From Rhipicephalus microplus (Eukaryota > Arthropoda > Arachnida > Ixodida > Ixodidae), in assembly GCF_043290135.1 (NCBI RefSeq), contig NC_134709.1:71104456-71168455 (forward strand): a stretch of DNA of 64,000 nucleotides, written 5' to 3'. Positions 33,238-44,200 of this stretch are shown here, in pieces. Numbering within the stretch: the stretch's first letter is position 1; every line of letters begins with the position of its first letter. The notes under the pieces were generated by a model. It was not told the DNA's origin. It searched no databases and worked only from the letters and a program-made list of their open reading frames with translations. The translations under genes and the position numbers were made by a program.

Positions 33238-36128
33238 CTAGTGCTTCTCCTGTTCAATGCTCGTAGTCTTGTTAATAAGGTAACTGAACTCGAACATTTA
33301 TTGCTGGCGAGATCTCCCTCTGTGGTGATCGTAACAGAGACTTGGCTAAACAACGATATTCCGAATGATGTGGTTGTTCCTCCTGGGTACAGAGTGTTTC
33401 GCTGGGACAGAAATTCCCGTGGTGGGGGCGTTGCAATTGTCATAAAAAATGTATCTCCGCAGTTCCATTTAATTGCAAATTATCGGAATCTGTATGGTGT
33501 AAATTTACGTACGCGAACACCAATTACCTTATCGGAGCCGTATACAGACCACCTGCCACTTCGCCCGAGTTCCTGGAAGACCTTCAGACGTTTTTGAACT
33601 CAAATGTAAACAAGACAACAAAATTACTCCTGGCCGGAGACTTTAACCTACCAAATATAGACTGGATTTCTTTATCGGCCGGTAATAAGGATGCTACTAG
33701 CAGCGAAAAGTTATTTGAAATAATGATCAGCCATAACCTAACCCAAATTGTTCAACAGGTCACTAGAGTAACATCGGGTTCTCAGTCACTGCTAGACCTG
33801 GTATTCCTTTCGGGCACTATGGAGGACTTCAGTGTTACGGTCGAGGACGGCATATCTGACCACAAACTGATTTCGGTTGAGATTCTATGTGGTACAAAAC
33901 CTGGAAAACGACCTTTCGTTCGCGTGCCTGTTAGTGACTACGGCCGGGCAGATGACGCGTCAATATTAGACTTTTTGGAAACTGCTTTTGATGATTTCAA
34001 GCAAGCCTCTGCTAGCGAGCCAGTTCATTGTTTGTGGCAGAAATTGAAATCAATAATTAACAGCTGTATAGAAAGGTTTGTTCCCATTCGATTGAAAAAA
34101 ACAAGGAAGACTAACCCCTGGATCACTAGAGATGTTATCCACACTAAACGCAAAATAAAGAGATTACGCAAAAGACAAGGCCACTCTGAGCAGATTTCCC
34201 AACTACGAGCAGCGTTGAAAATCCAAATCTCCAAGTCCGAAAAAAAAAGTTCTTCAATGAAACGCTTTTTGGGTTCTTGCGCACTTCGCCTAGAAAATTT
34301 TGGCTATACTTGAGCGATAGTAAAGAAGCGATTGAACATATCGCGGTTGGCTCTGATGTTGTAACCCAGAAACAAGAAATAGCTAATGGTTTCAATCGCT
34401 TTTTCCAATCTGTATTTACAAAGATGGCATTCAAAGATGAAGATAAGGAAATGGCCGATTCTTGACATGCGCCATGGATCCAGTTTCATTTGATCAAGCG
34501 GGCGTGTTTTAGCAGCTACTTAATTTGAACGAAAAGAAGGCTAATGGACCGGATGGAATACCAACTGTGTTTTTGAGGCGGTATGCGGAGTGGATGTCGT
34601 TTTACTTAGTCATTATCTTCGACAAATCACTCTTGACACATTCGCTTCCAAAAGACTGGCAGAGCGCCATTGTGAAACCAGTATTTAAAAGTGGCGACAG
34701 GATGCTTTCTACCAACTACAGGCCAGTGTCTCTGACGTGTGTTTGCTGTAAGGTTTCTGTACACGTCATTGCCAAACAGATGGCTATTTTCTTGGAGACA
34801 AATGGCCTGATATGTAGGCAACAGCACGGGTTTAGGCAAGGGCTTGCCACGTTATCCCAACTGATTGAAACTCTCCACGATTTTGCCGCTGCCGTAGATA
34901 ACAGAGAACAAGTCGACGTGATATGCATAGACTTTGCAAAAGCCTTCGATAAGGTCTCCCACCATAAATTGCTCTTCAAGCTCAAACGAACAGGCGTAAA
35001 TGAAAATATCCTGAAGTGGATTGAAGCATACTTAACGAACCGCAAGCAGTGGGTACGAATTGATGGGTTTGAGTCTGAATCACTTGATGTTTATTCCGGT
35101 GTGCCCCAAGGCTCCGTGTTGGGCCCATTGCTGTTCTTGGTGTATATAAATGATTTTGTTTACATTGTTAACCCTCCTGTAAAAATTAAACTGTTTGCTG
35201 ATGATTGTTTAATCTATGCCCCAGTGACGTGTGCGAATGACCAAATTGTAATTAATGATTGTCTTGATGATTTTCAAACATGGTGCGATAAATGGGAGAT
35301 GAAATAAATTATTCTTAGACAACATATACGCATATAACTACCAAGAAACACGTTTTACCATTTACGTACAGCATTGGACCTAATTATTTACCGCAGGGGT
35401 GTGCATTTAAATATTTGGGAGTGCATATTACGAATGATTTGAAATGGGGTGCACATGTCGAGAATGTATACTGTGCCTCTTACAGAGAACTGCGTTTGTT
35501 GCGTGCTAAATTACCGAATGCTACGAAAGACGTCAAGCTGCTTGCATATAAAACATTTGTGCGCCCTGTTTTAGTATATGCTTGTGCTGCCTGGAGCCCC
35601 CACCAAAAGGATTTAATAGATAAACTGGAACGAATTCAGAGACTTTCCGTGCGATTTATATGTTCGAAGTATAAAAGGACTGATTCGGTTACCGAGATGT
35701 TAAAACTAAGTGGTTTGGAGTCTCTAGAAATTAGACGACAAAAGCAGCACCGAAAAGTATTTTTTCAGATATTGCATGGTCAAATAAAAATAGATAGAAC
35801 AATTTACGTACACCCCCCGCATAAGCTCGGCAGCCGGATCAATCATGACGCGGCAGTTCGCCCCTTCGGTGCTCGCACGAACGTCTTTCGCAAATCTTTT
35901 TTCCCTGATGTTATAGAAGCGTGGAACAAATTGCCGCGACATATTGTTGAAAATTCTGACGTTAAAAATTTGAATGTGCTCTTGATGTTTACTTTGCCGA
36001 GCAATGAATATGCTATTGTGTTATTGTTCAAAGTGCTGAAAATATCAATGTCTGTATTTACTTTCTATATCCTATGCTTCCCTCCCTGTAATGACCCTCA
36101 AGTGAGGGTTGACAGTATAAATAAATAA
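33238..36128 (+). pseudogene. LINE ORF2: AP endonuclease and reverse transcriptase, frameshifted
   Basis: The endonuclease begins directly after the ORF1 stop in the same frame (LLLFNARSLVNKV), without its own ATG. Blocks: TETWL, a frameshift near 33510-33535, LLLAGDFNLPNIDW, LLDLVFLSG, SDHKLI (catalytic region retained); a shift at an A9 run near 34240; then RT with ANGPDGIP, YRPVSLTC, QHGFRQG, DFAKAFDKV, GVPQGSVLGPLLFLVYINDF and the catalytic FADD; another break near 35305; then a C-terminal domain (LLAYKTFVRPVLVYACAAWSP, WNKLP) to 36128. At least four breaks make this copy non-autonomous, although key catalytic blocks survive. Confidence 0.88.
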
Positions 36129-36840
36129 TAAAACTACCCTTTGAAATCAATACCTGCATCAGTGTTGCCAGGGTATCTCCGAGATTTTGTCTGGCGGTTG
36201 GGCTGGGGCTTGCTCCCCACTCGAGATCGGTTGCAGCGATGGCAGGTGGTTCGCACTTCCACTTGCCCCAACTGCGAGATCAATCGACATGTTATGATTG
36301 AATGTGTGGTCTCCCGCCTTTTTTGGCGTTCGGTCTATGCTGGCTTTCCGGGACAGGGTGGGCGAACATTCCTTTCCAGCGGCCAATTTTTGCGCAGGCA
36401 CTATTCGGCTCTTTTAATAGGATCCGCGCTGTTCAGCCATTGGCGAAACAGATGCGAGGCCATAACTGCGAATTGCCGCCGTCGTGCTTTGTGGCCGATG
36501 CTGGGGCAAATGAGGTGAGAGATCCTCGCGTTCCTATCTGAGAAGCTTTTCTTCGTCGGCGAGCACAAGTAACTGTGGGTTTGATCGTGTCATGTCGTCA
36601 AGGTTGAACACGAAAAGGCACAACTCATTTTTGACCAACGTCGTGGTAAGTAACGCCCGTTGAGTCGTTATATTTGATTTCATTTGTTACCAATTGTCTT
36701 TCATAGCATCTATTGTATCGTTATGCCATTGTATCATGAATCACATTGAGTTCTTGTGCACGTATATGCCAACACTGCCATGTATATTAGAGCAATGATA
36801 TGTCTTCACTGCAGTGTAGTGATGTTTGTCATAATACCTG
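36128..36840 (+). mobile_element. L1/Tx1-like LINE, plus-strand copy, right part
   Basis: Continuation of the copy cut at 31813. It encodes the C-terminal zinc-binding block (36141-36350: YLRDFVWRLGWGLLPTRDRLQRW, then CPNC and C residues further on) and then the 3' UTR. The UTR (CATGTATATTAGAGCAATG, GTAGTGATGTTTGTCATAA) matches the reverse complement of 26230-26300. A SINE interrupts the UTR at 36852-37006. Confidence 0.75.
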
Positions 36841-36851
36841 GATGTGCCAAA

Positions 36852-37006
36852 ATGGTTGATTGATATGGGGAGTTTAACGTCCCAAAACCACCATATGATT
36901 ATGAGCTACGCCTTAGTGGAGGGCTCCGAAAATTTCGACCACCTAGGGTTCTTTAACGTGCACCAAAATCTGAGCACACGTGCCTACAACATTGCCGCCT
37001 CCATCG
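36852..37006 (-). mobile_element. Ruka-like SINE, minus strand, 5'-truncated
   Basis: Body of the SINE family (GTTTAACGTCCCAAAACCAC, GGTTCTTTAACGTGCACC, GCCTCCATCGG) without the tRNA-like head. It is flanked by an exact 12-bp duplication GGATGTGCCAAA (36840-36851 and 37007-37018), lying in the 3' UTR of the older LINE. Confidence 0.9.
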
Positions 37007-37018
37007 GGATGTGCCAAA

Positions 37019-37100
37019 GTGTATGTGCCCTTATTACTGAAACTTTATGAAACCTTTGTTTTCTGTACATGGTGTAAATAAACTCTTTCCAAACAAATAA
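37019..37100 (+). mobile_element. 3' end of the plus-strand L1/Tx1-like LINE
   Basis: Remainder of the 3' UTR after the SINE (TTTGTTTTCTGTACATGG matches the reverse complement near 26185), with AATAAA signals near 37077 and 37096. The exact end is uncertain. Confidence 0.6.
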
Positions 37101-37494
37101 ATGCTACGCGGTATGGACGTAAACTGCAGTAAACAGACGCAATGAAAACCACCACTTCAAGGCCACGCTTACCTGTCATTCTTTTGAGGGTCGCCACCAA
37201 CTTCCGGAACTAGTTGTATAAGTTTTTAAGCAAGAAAAAAAAACGATGCACTAACAGCACGGGCCGTAAAACGTCACGGCGCGCAAGCACACAACAAGTG
37301 AGCACCAAGAAACGAACGAGTGGTGATCGCCAGCGCACGCTTTGCGAACTCCATAGACAATCTTTTTTAGGAGCGAAGCCCCTTACGTCGTAGGTCGTAT
37401 GTCCCGTGTCATAGTAGTCATCGCAGTCAACGTAGTAGCCAGTTGCATTGCATTACATGTCCATAAAAACAGTGTAACAGCATATCAGTGGACA
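37101..37494. other. Non-coding with repeat edge
   Basis: No gene. Near 37371-37412 the phrase GAGCGAAGCCCCTTACGTCGTAGGTCGT resembles the edge of a repeat also seen near 60500. Otherwise unremarkable. Confidence 0.4.
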
Positions 37495-37673
37495 GAATGA
37501 TGATGAGTGGACCAACGCGTCCATCAGTCCGTCCGTGCTTCCGTGCGTCTGTCCATGCGTCCATCCGTCCGTCCGTTCATTCGTTTACAGTCCATTCGTG
37601 CGTCCATCCGTTCGTCCGCCCATCTGTCCGTCCGTGCGACCATCCATGTGCTTCGCCCCACTCATCTTCATTC
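37495..37673. mobile_element. MITE-like repeat with minisatellite core, copy 2
   Basis: The left terminus GAATGATGATGAGTGG (37495-37510) and the right terminus ending CCACTCATCTTCATTC (37658-37673) are inverted repeats with one mismatch. The right terminus extends inward as GCTTCGCC, matching copy 1's GGCGAAGC. The core is a degenerate GTCC/GTGC minisatellite. Size, inverted termini and lack of coding sequence fit a MITE whose inside is a variable minisatellite. Confidence 0.6.
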
Positions 37674-38837
37674 ATCTCGTGTATATGCTGTGATTTTTAA
37701 CGGGTTTGCAAGACAGCCAGGCGGCGGAAAGTGCGCAACACCGACACCACCTGCCACGTTGCCTCCGAGACGGCAGACGCCTCGCACCCGGAGGCTATGC
37801 CTGCCAGCAGTTGTTTTCATCGACAATATTAGATGGCGTGAAAGCCACACTCAGACCAGAGCCATATATACCCTTCGGGAGAATTTGACCATTCTTTCTA
37901 ATCACTGCTCTCCGTGCCACTCTGCACCACGCCCCAGAGTCACCCACTTCTTGTGACGTAAACGCTCTCTCCATGCCGTCGCCGGCGAGCAGGCGGCAGC
38001 GTGGCGGGCGCGGCGTAGCCAGCGCGGTGCGGAGGGTGGCAGAGTAATGTCGATGAGGCACCGCCGCGCCGCTGATCAGCGCGTGCAGGTCTGTAGCAAT
38101 GTAGGTGTGTAGGTCTCGTACAAAGCTTCGTCGGATCCGTTGGGCTCGGTATCATATCTCGCGCACGTGGTCACAGCGGTTGCTCCTTGCCATGTTCTGT
38201 GCATTCACGCGTGAAATTGTTGCGTCATTCAACAGCACGAATGCTGCTGGCATGAACACCCGCTCACTGTTGAGTGATCGACGTTGCACACTCACCTGTA
38301 CCACGTTGCCGCAGCAAAAAAAAAAAATCATTATTATGTATAAAGTCGACTCAACAGTTGAATTCTCAACTTCGGAGTGAGCTTCAGTGCAGGGACGAAC
38401 AACTTCTCACGACAAGCACCGAACGAACCACAGGATAAATAGCTTCAGTGTCACAAAAATTACCAAGTGTCGTTATTACTGAACCTTAGATTCAAGAAAA
38501 TTATTCTATAGAAACCCAAAAGTCACTAATTATCGCGATATTCTCTCATCCGAATTCTAAGCACAGCTTTGGGTTGAGGCAACACCAACTATGTTTGAAG
38601 TTCTGGCTATCAGCAGTTGTACCGTTGTCACATTCGTTACATATTGCCAGAGAAATTGCCCGTGCTAGAGTGCTACGCACATCACTCTGTGCATTGCAGG
38701 CGTCACGAGCCAAGAGAAACGCCGACATCTTCGTTACGACAAGCGGAAACACTCGCTGTGAAGCAACCAGCCTAGTATGCGCACGAGCTCTGACCGAAGT
38801 GTCAGCGCGCGTGAAAAAGAGATAAAGCGATGGTAGA
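37674..38837. other. Non-coding, GC-richer in the left half
   Basis: 37700-38100 is GC-rich and gives overlapping open frames on both strands without recognisable domains. The frame at 38574-38825 (83 codons) is also unrecognised. Nothing supported. Confidence 0.4.
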
Positions 38838-38841
38838 GGCC

Positions 38842-38879
38842 ATCATCATCATCATCATCAACATCATCATCATCACCAT
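38842..38879. repeat. (CAT)n tail of the RTE-type LINE
   Basis: About a dozen CAT triplets with two imperfections. On the minus strand it is the (ATG)n 3' tail of the LINE. Confidence 0.9.
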
Positions 38880-38929
38880 CAGTCTGACTGCGTCCACTGC
38901 AGGACAAAGGCTTTCCCATGTTCCGCCAG

Positions 38930-39851
38930 TTAACCCGGTCCTGTGCTTGCTGCTGCCAATTTATACCCGCAAACGTCTTAATCTCATCTGCCCACCTAAC
39001 CTTCTGTCTCCATCACACCCCCTTGCCCTCTCTGGCAATTCAGTTAGTTACCCTTATTGACAAGCGGCTATGCTGTATACGCGCTACATGCCCGGCCCAT
39101 GTCCATTTCTTCTTGATTTCAGCTATGATATCCTTAACCCCCGTTTGTTGTCAAATCGACTCTGCTCTCTTCTTGTCTCTTAAGGTTACACCTACCATTT
39201 TTCTTTCCATTGCTCGCTGCGTTGTCCTCAATTTAACCTTCACCCTCCTTGTAAGTCTCCAGGTTGCTGCTCCATAGCAAAGTACCGGCAAGATACACCA
39301 GTTATATACCTTCCTCTTGAGGGATAGTGGCAATCTACCTGTAATAATTTGAGAGTGCTTGCCAAATGTGCTCGACCCCATTCTTATTCTTCTACTTACT
39401 TCAATCTCGTGGTTTGGCTCCACGATTATTACCTGCCCTAAGTAGACATAGTCTTCTACAACTTGAAGTGCACTATTACCTATCTCGATGCGCTGCTCTT
39501 TTCTGAGGTTGTTGTACATTACTTTCGTTTTCTGCAGAATAATTTCAAGACCCACCTTTCTGCTCTTCTTGTCTAACTCCGTAATCATGAGTTGCGATTC
39601 GTTCCCTGAGTTACTCAGCAATGCCATATCATAGGCAAAGCGCGGGTTACTAAGGTACTCTCCATTAACTCTTATCCCTAACTGTTCCCATTCTAGGCTT
39701 CTGAAAACCTCCTGTAAGCACGCGGTAAATAGCATTGGGGAGATTGTGTTTCCCTGCCTTACGCCCTTCTTGATTGGTATTCTGTTGCTTTCTTTATGAA
39801 GCACTATGATAGCAGTTGATCCCCTGTAGATTTCTTCCGTGATGTTTATAT
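38930..39851 (-). pseudogene. RTE-type reverse transcriptase, C-terminal part
   Basis: One long minus-strand frame (from 39851, stop at 39151) holds RT blocks 4-7: GVRQGNTISPMLF, NPRFAYD (the catalytic FADD reads FAYD, so the first catalytic Asp is lost), LLSNSGNESQL, then KTKVMYN, VEDYVYLGQ and the WCILPVLCYGAATWRLT block. Downstream, 39150-38930 continues with further stops (IKIR.FAG.NWQQQAQ-like residues). The first ~50 residues of the naive open frame come from the Gypsy LTR and not from the LINE. Confidence 0.82.
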
Positions 39852-40025
39852 TGCTACCTGTAGGCTGCCACAAACCATAGTGCGAATGCGCGTGTGCGCC
39901 CGACGAAGAAGATGAGGCTCGCTGGCTGCTCGAGCTCGGAGCCAGACTGGCCAGTGCTGCAACCGCTCTTGCAAATATATTTTTCGAATATATTCGCAAT
40001 ACTTTGTCTCGTTACTCACGTAACA
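39852..40025 (+). repeat. Gypsy 5' LTR
   Basis: 174 bp, TG...CA. It contains an imperfect palindrome TTGCAAATATATT / AATATATTCGCAA near 39975-40005, with TATA-like sequence. The primer-binding site should start just inside (TATTTGGTGGAGGTGG); the priming tRNA was not identified. Confidence 0.95.
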
Positions 40026-40099
40026 TATTTGGTGGAGGTGGAACGATCCCCGTCCTCACCACGCAGCTCCGCAGTGGCCGCATCCTCCAGCTTCCCGCC

Positions 40100-41284
40100 A
40101 TGGCTTCCAGTGACAACGCGTCCGCTTCATCATCTGCGGCTTCTCCGACAACCTTTGTCGCCGTCCAAACACCACGTGATCCCGGGACATTTTCTGCGCA
40201 ACCTGGCCTCGACGTCGACAAATGGCTTCGCCTTTATGAACGGGTCAGTCAAACTCACCGTTGGGACCCTACCATGATGCTCGCTAATGTTCTCTTCTAC
40301 TTGGACGGAACCCCGCGTGTCTGGTACGAGACAAATGAGTCCGAACTCACCAGCTGGGACACGTTCAAGGAGAAGCTACGTGACATCTTTGGGGACCCGA
40401 CCGGTCGCCACGCAGCTGCACGACAGGAGCTGGCTACCCGTGTCCAGTCGCCAACTGAATCGTATGTGTCATACATCCAAGAAGTTCTCGCTCTTTGCCG
40501 AAAAGTGGACGAGGCGATGTCTGAGGCTGAAAAGGTTGGACACGTTTTGAAGGGGATCGCGGACGACGCCTTCAATTTGCTGGTGTACACTAACGTCTCG
40601 ACCATCGACCGTGTAATTCAAGAATGCCGCCGTTTCGAAACAGCAAAAAGCCGTCGGGTGCGCCCTCCTTTTTCTCGGTTGCCAAACACGGCGGCTACGT
40701 CCACCTGCTCCGATTCTACCGTCACACCGCCCTTTGAGCAGAGTGTAACGCGTATCGTTCGACGGGAACTTGAAGCAGCAAGTCCAGCGCCGCTTCAGCC
40801 CACTTCTTTCGAACATACGATACCGACAACCCCCGCGATCTCCGTTATTCAGGCGGTCGTACGACAAGAATTCGCCAACCGCGGGTTCCCTGATGCTTGC
40901 CCCATCTCTTGCCCCTCCTCCAGACCAATTCCCATTAATGCACCTCGACGTGACCCATTTGTTGCTCCACGATCTCGCAACCCGGCGGAATGGCGAACTC
41001 CTGACGACAAACCGATCTGCTTCCGGTGCCACCGCGTTGGACATGTCTCCCGCTACTGCCGTGCCTCCTGGACGCCGCCACATAGGAGCCAGTTTTTCGC
41101 ACCTTATAGCCCATATGAAGATCTTCGCCGGTATTCGTCCAGCCGTACCGCCCCTGCTTTCGACACGTCTAACAGCCGCCTTCCTGCTCGTTCTCCGTCC
41201 CCTCAACGCCGTCGTTCCCCGTCGCCCCAGCCACGCCGCCATCACTCGCCGCCTAACTTTTCATCGTACCCGACGGAAAACTAG
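40100..41284 (+). CDS. gag: Gypsy Gag polyprotein
   Basis: Forms the particle in which reverse transcription takes place. The ATG at 40100 (context CCCGCCATGG, ideal) is chosen over the frame's earlier non-LTR start at 40004, which lies in the LTR; this gives about 394 residues. Residues 35-190 hold the retrotransposon Gag core (VWYETNESELTSWDTFKEKLRDIFG, then SYVSYIQEVLALCRKV). Near the C-terminus is one CCHC zinc knuckle, C-X2-C-X4-H-X4-C (CFRCHRVGHVSRYC). The tail is Arg/Ser/Pro-rich. It ends with TAG at 41282-41284. Pol is in the -1 frame and open from 41257, so the two overlap by 28 bases (GGAAAACTAG near the stop), suggesting -1 frameshifting. Confidence 0.9.
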   Translation: MASSDNASASSSAASPTTFVAVQTPRDPGTFSAQPGLDVDKWLRLYERVSQTHRWDPTMMLANVLFYLDGTPRVWYETNESELTSWDTFKEKLRDIFGDPTGRHAAARQELATRVQSPTESYVSYIQEVLALCRKVDEAMSEAEKVGHVLKGIADDAFNLLVYTNVSTIDRVIQECRRFETAKSRRVRPPFSRLPNTAATSTCSDSTVTPPFEQSVTRIVRRELEAASPAPLQPTSFEHTIPTTPAISVIQAVVRQEFANRGFPDACPISCPSSRPIPINAPRRDPFVAPRSRNPAEWRTPDDKPICFRCHRVGHVSRYCRASWTPPHRSQFFAPYSPYEDLRRYSSSRTAPAFDTSNSRLPARSPSPQRRRSPSPQPRRHHSPPNFSSYPTEN

Positions 41285-44200
41285 ACAGTGCAGCCCCTGG
41301 AGGTAGTGCTGCATCATCCCTGTCTGAACCAAACCCTCCATTGACGCTTCATACGAACAAAAATCTTGTCGATGTACACGTGGACGGTATTTCTCTGTCG
41401 GCACTAGTCGATACTGGCGCTCATGTGTCCATAATCAGCGTTCATCTTTGTCGCCGCTTAAGAAAAGTACTCACGCCCCCTGCTACCGAAGCTGTACGTG
41501 TGGCCGATGGCGGCACTGTTCCTGTCATTGGCATGTGTACGGCTCGCATACGCATCGCCGACCGTTACATCCCTGTTCTATTCACGGTGCTCCAGAACTG
41601 TCCTCATGACCTCATCTTAGGGATGGACTTCCTGTCGACCCATTCTGCTCTGATCGACTGTTCCGCTGGTACTCTTTGCTTAGACCTTCCTCTTCAGCCG
41701 GATATTCACCCTGAACCTCAACACGGCCTTTCTGCCACAGACTTCCTCCGCTTACCGCCTAAAGCCCTCACATTCACCGAATTCGCCACGACCTCACCCG
41801 TATTGGATGGGAATTACATCGTCACGCCGATTCCTGATGTCCTACTGGCACGTGACGTCACCGTCCCTCACTGCATCGTAACTGTAGCCTCCAACCGGAC
41901 CCATCTACCCGTCATAAATTTCGGCTTCACAAAGCAAGTCCTCCCTGAAGGCATCCTAATTGCCACGTTGCGGTCCTTAGCCGATGATCACGTCACCACT
42001 TTCGCAGCCGACGCATGCCCCAATTTTCCTTGTCGCCCACTCGATGCCACATGCCTCGACATGTCAATACGTCCCATGATCGACCCTGACCTTCCCCCAG
42101 CGCAATCAGCCGCTCTCGCACGCCTTCTAGCTTCCTACCGTGACATCTTCGACCTTGACGACCGCCCACTCGGCCAAACTTCTCTTGTAAAGCACCGCAT
42201 CAACACCGGTGATGCTGCTCCCATTCACCGTCGACCGTATCGCGTGTCCGCGTCGGAGCGCCAGATTATTCAAGCTGAAGTGAATAAGATGTTAACTAAA
42301 GGCATTATTGAGCCCTCATCAAGCCCATGGGCGTCACCCGTCGTCCTGGTTAAAAAGAAGGACAACACATGGCGTTTTTGCATCGATTACCGGCATCTAA
42401 ATCGAATCACCAAAAAGGACGTGTATCCTTTACCACGTATTGATGACGCCCTCGATTGTCTCCACGGCGCACGCTACTTTTCATCCATCGACCTTCGTTC
42501 TGGTTATTGGCAGATTGCCGTAGACGAGAAAGACCAAGAAAAGACCGCCTTCATCACTCCAGATGGCCTATACCAATTCAAGGTTATGCCCTTCGGCCTA
42601 TGCAATGCCCCCGCCACGTTCGAACGTATGATGGACTCTCTGCTACACGGGTTCAAATGGTCAACATGCCTGTGTTACCTAGACGACGTCCTCGTATTTG
42701 CACCTACGTTTGAGACCCACCTTGAGCGTCTGTCGGCCATTCTCGACGTCTTCCGCAAAGCTGGCCTCCAGTTGAACTCCTCGAAGTGTCACTTCGGCCG
42801 CCGACAGATTACCGTGCTGGGCCACCTTGTCGATGCTTCTGGTGTGAGACCGGACCCTGAGAAAATTCGTGCCGTCACGAATTTCCCAGTACCCCAATCC
42901 GCCAAAGATGTCCGGAGCTTTGTGGGACTTTGCTCCTACTTTAGGCGGTTCGTGAAAGATTTTGCGGCAATCGCCCAACCACTTACCGATCTTTTGAAGA
43001 AAGGCGTTCCATTTTCGTGGGGGTCCACTCAAGCTGCCGCCTTCTCTCACCTCATAACACTTTTGACGACGCCCCCTATCCTCGCCCACTTTGACCCATC
43101 TGCCCGAACTGAGGTCCGAACTGATGCCAGTGGTCACGGTATCGGAGCCGTTCTCGCCCAATGCCAACAGGGACACGACCGCGTTATCGCGTATGCTAGC
43201 CGCCTCCTTACACCTGCAGAGCGTAACTATTCGATCACAGAGCGAGAATGAGAATGCCTTGCTCTTGTCTGGGCGGTCTCAAAATTCCGTCCATATTTAT
43301 ATGGCACTCACTTTTCCGTCGTCACCGACCACCACGCGCTCTGCTGGCTTTCATCCTTAAGAGATCCTACAGGTCGACTTGGTCGCTGGGCTCTGCGACT
43401 GCAAGAATACACCTTTTCTGTGATATACAAGTCTGGACGCCTGCACCAGGACGCCGATTGCCTTTCTCGCTATCCAGTTGACCCATCGGCCACCATACCT
43501 GACAACGACGCCTGCGTGTACTCCGTTTCTCAACTGAACCACATAGCCGACGAGCAACGCCGTGATGCAGCCCTACGAGCTATCATTGAACGCCTCGACT
43601 CCTCCCCATCGAACCGATCCTATCGCTCGTTCGTACTCCAGAATGGCACATTATACCGGCATAACTTCCATCCAGACGGCCCATCTCTGCTGCTTGCCAT
43701 ACCCAAACACCTCCGCTTGGCTGTACTCCACGAACTTCATGACGTTCCTACTGCCGGTCACCTGGGTGTGTCCCGCACATACGACCGGATTCGCCGTCGC
43801 TTCTATTGGCCAGGTCTGGCACGGTCCGTCAGAAGATACGTCGCGGCGTGTGAGGAATGTCAGCGCCGCAAAACACCATCGACGCTTCCGGCTGGGCGCC
43901 TTCAACCACTCGATATTTCTACTGAACCTTTCTTTCGCGTCGGCTTGGACTTACTCGGCCCTTTTCCTCTGTCTTCTGCTGGCAACAGGTGGATAGCTGT
44001 GGCCACAGACTACGCCACACGCTACGCAATCACACGCGCCCTTCCAACAAGTTGCGCCACTGACGTCGCCGATTTTCTTCTACACGACGTGATCTTGCAA
44101 CATGGTGCTCCACGCCAGCTGCTCACGGACCGAGGCCGCACATTTCTATCGAAAGTCATAGCGGACATTCTACGCTCTTGTGCAACACGCCACAAGCTCA

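Larger units (their letters stand above)
31814..36127 (+). mobile_element. CR1/Jockey-group LINE with tandem 5' repeats and 2A-bearing ORF1
   Basis: A 4.3-kb, nearly full-length non-LTR retrotransposon inserted in the plus-strand L1/Tx1-like LINE. It has two and a quarter 234-bp tandem units at its 5' end, ORF1 (2A, coiled coil, RRM-like), ORF2 (endonuclease and RT, broken by frameshifts) and a 3' end with a small hairpin (ACCCTCAAGTGAGGGT) followed by a short A/T repeat tail (ATAAATAAATAATAA). No poly(A). The clade assignment rests on the YINDF-type RT block, lack of RNase H and microsatellite-like tail. Confidence 0.88.
38838..39851 (-). mobile_element. RTE-type LINE, minus strand, 3' part
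   Basis: On the minus strand this carries RT blocks IKKGVRQGNTISPMLFTACLQ and the later CILPVLCYGAATW block, typical of the RTE clade, and ends in an (ATG)n tail, seen on plus as (CAT)n at about 38842-38879. A Gypsy element interrupts it at 39851; its 5' part continues at 45006. Confidence 0.85.

Noticed and set aside
39852..39999. MRIYSKNIFARAV... as the N-terminus of the RTE reverse transcriptase
   Set aside because: The same peptide occurs at the other LTR (44832-44979), so it is antisense LTR sequence joined by chance to the LINE frame.
40469..41245. 258-codon minus-strand open frame
   Set aside because: Antisense shadow of the Gypsy gag.
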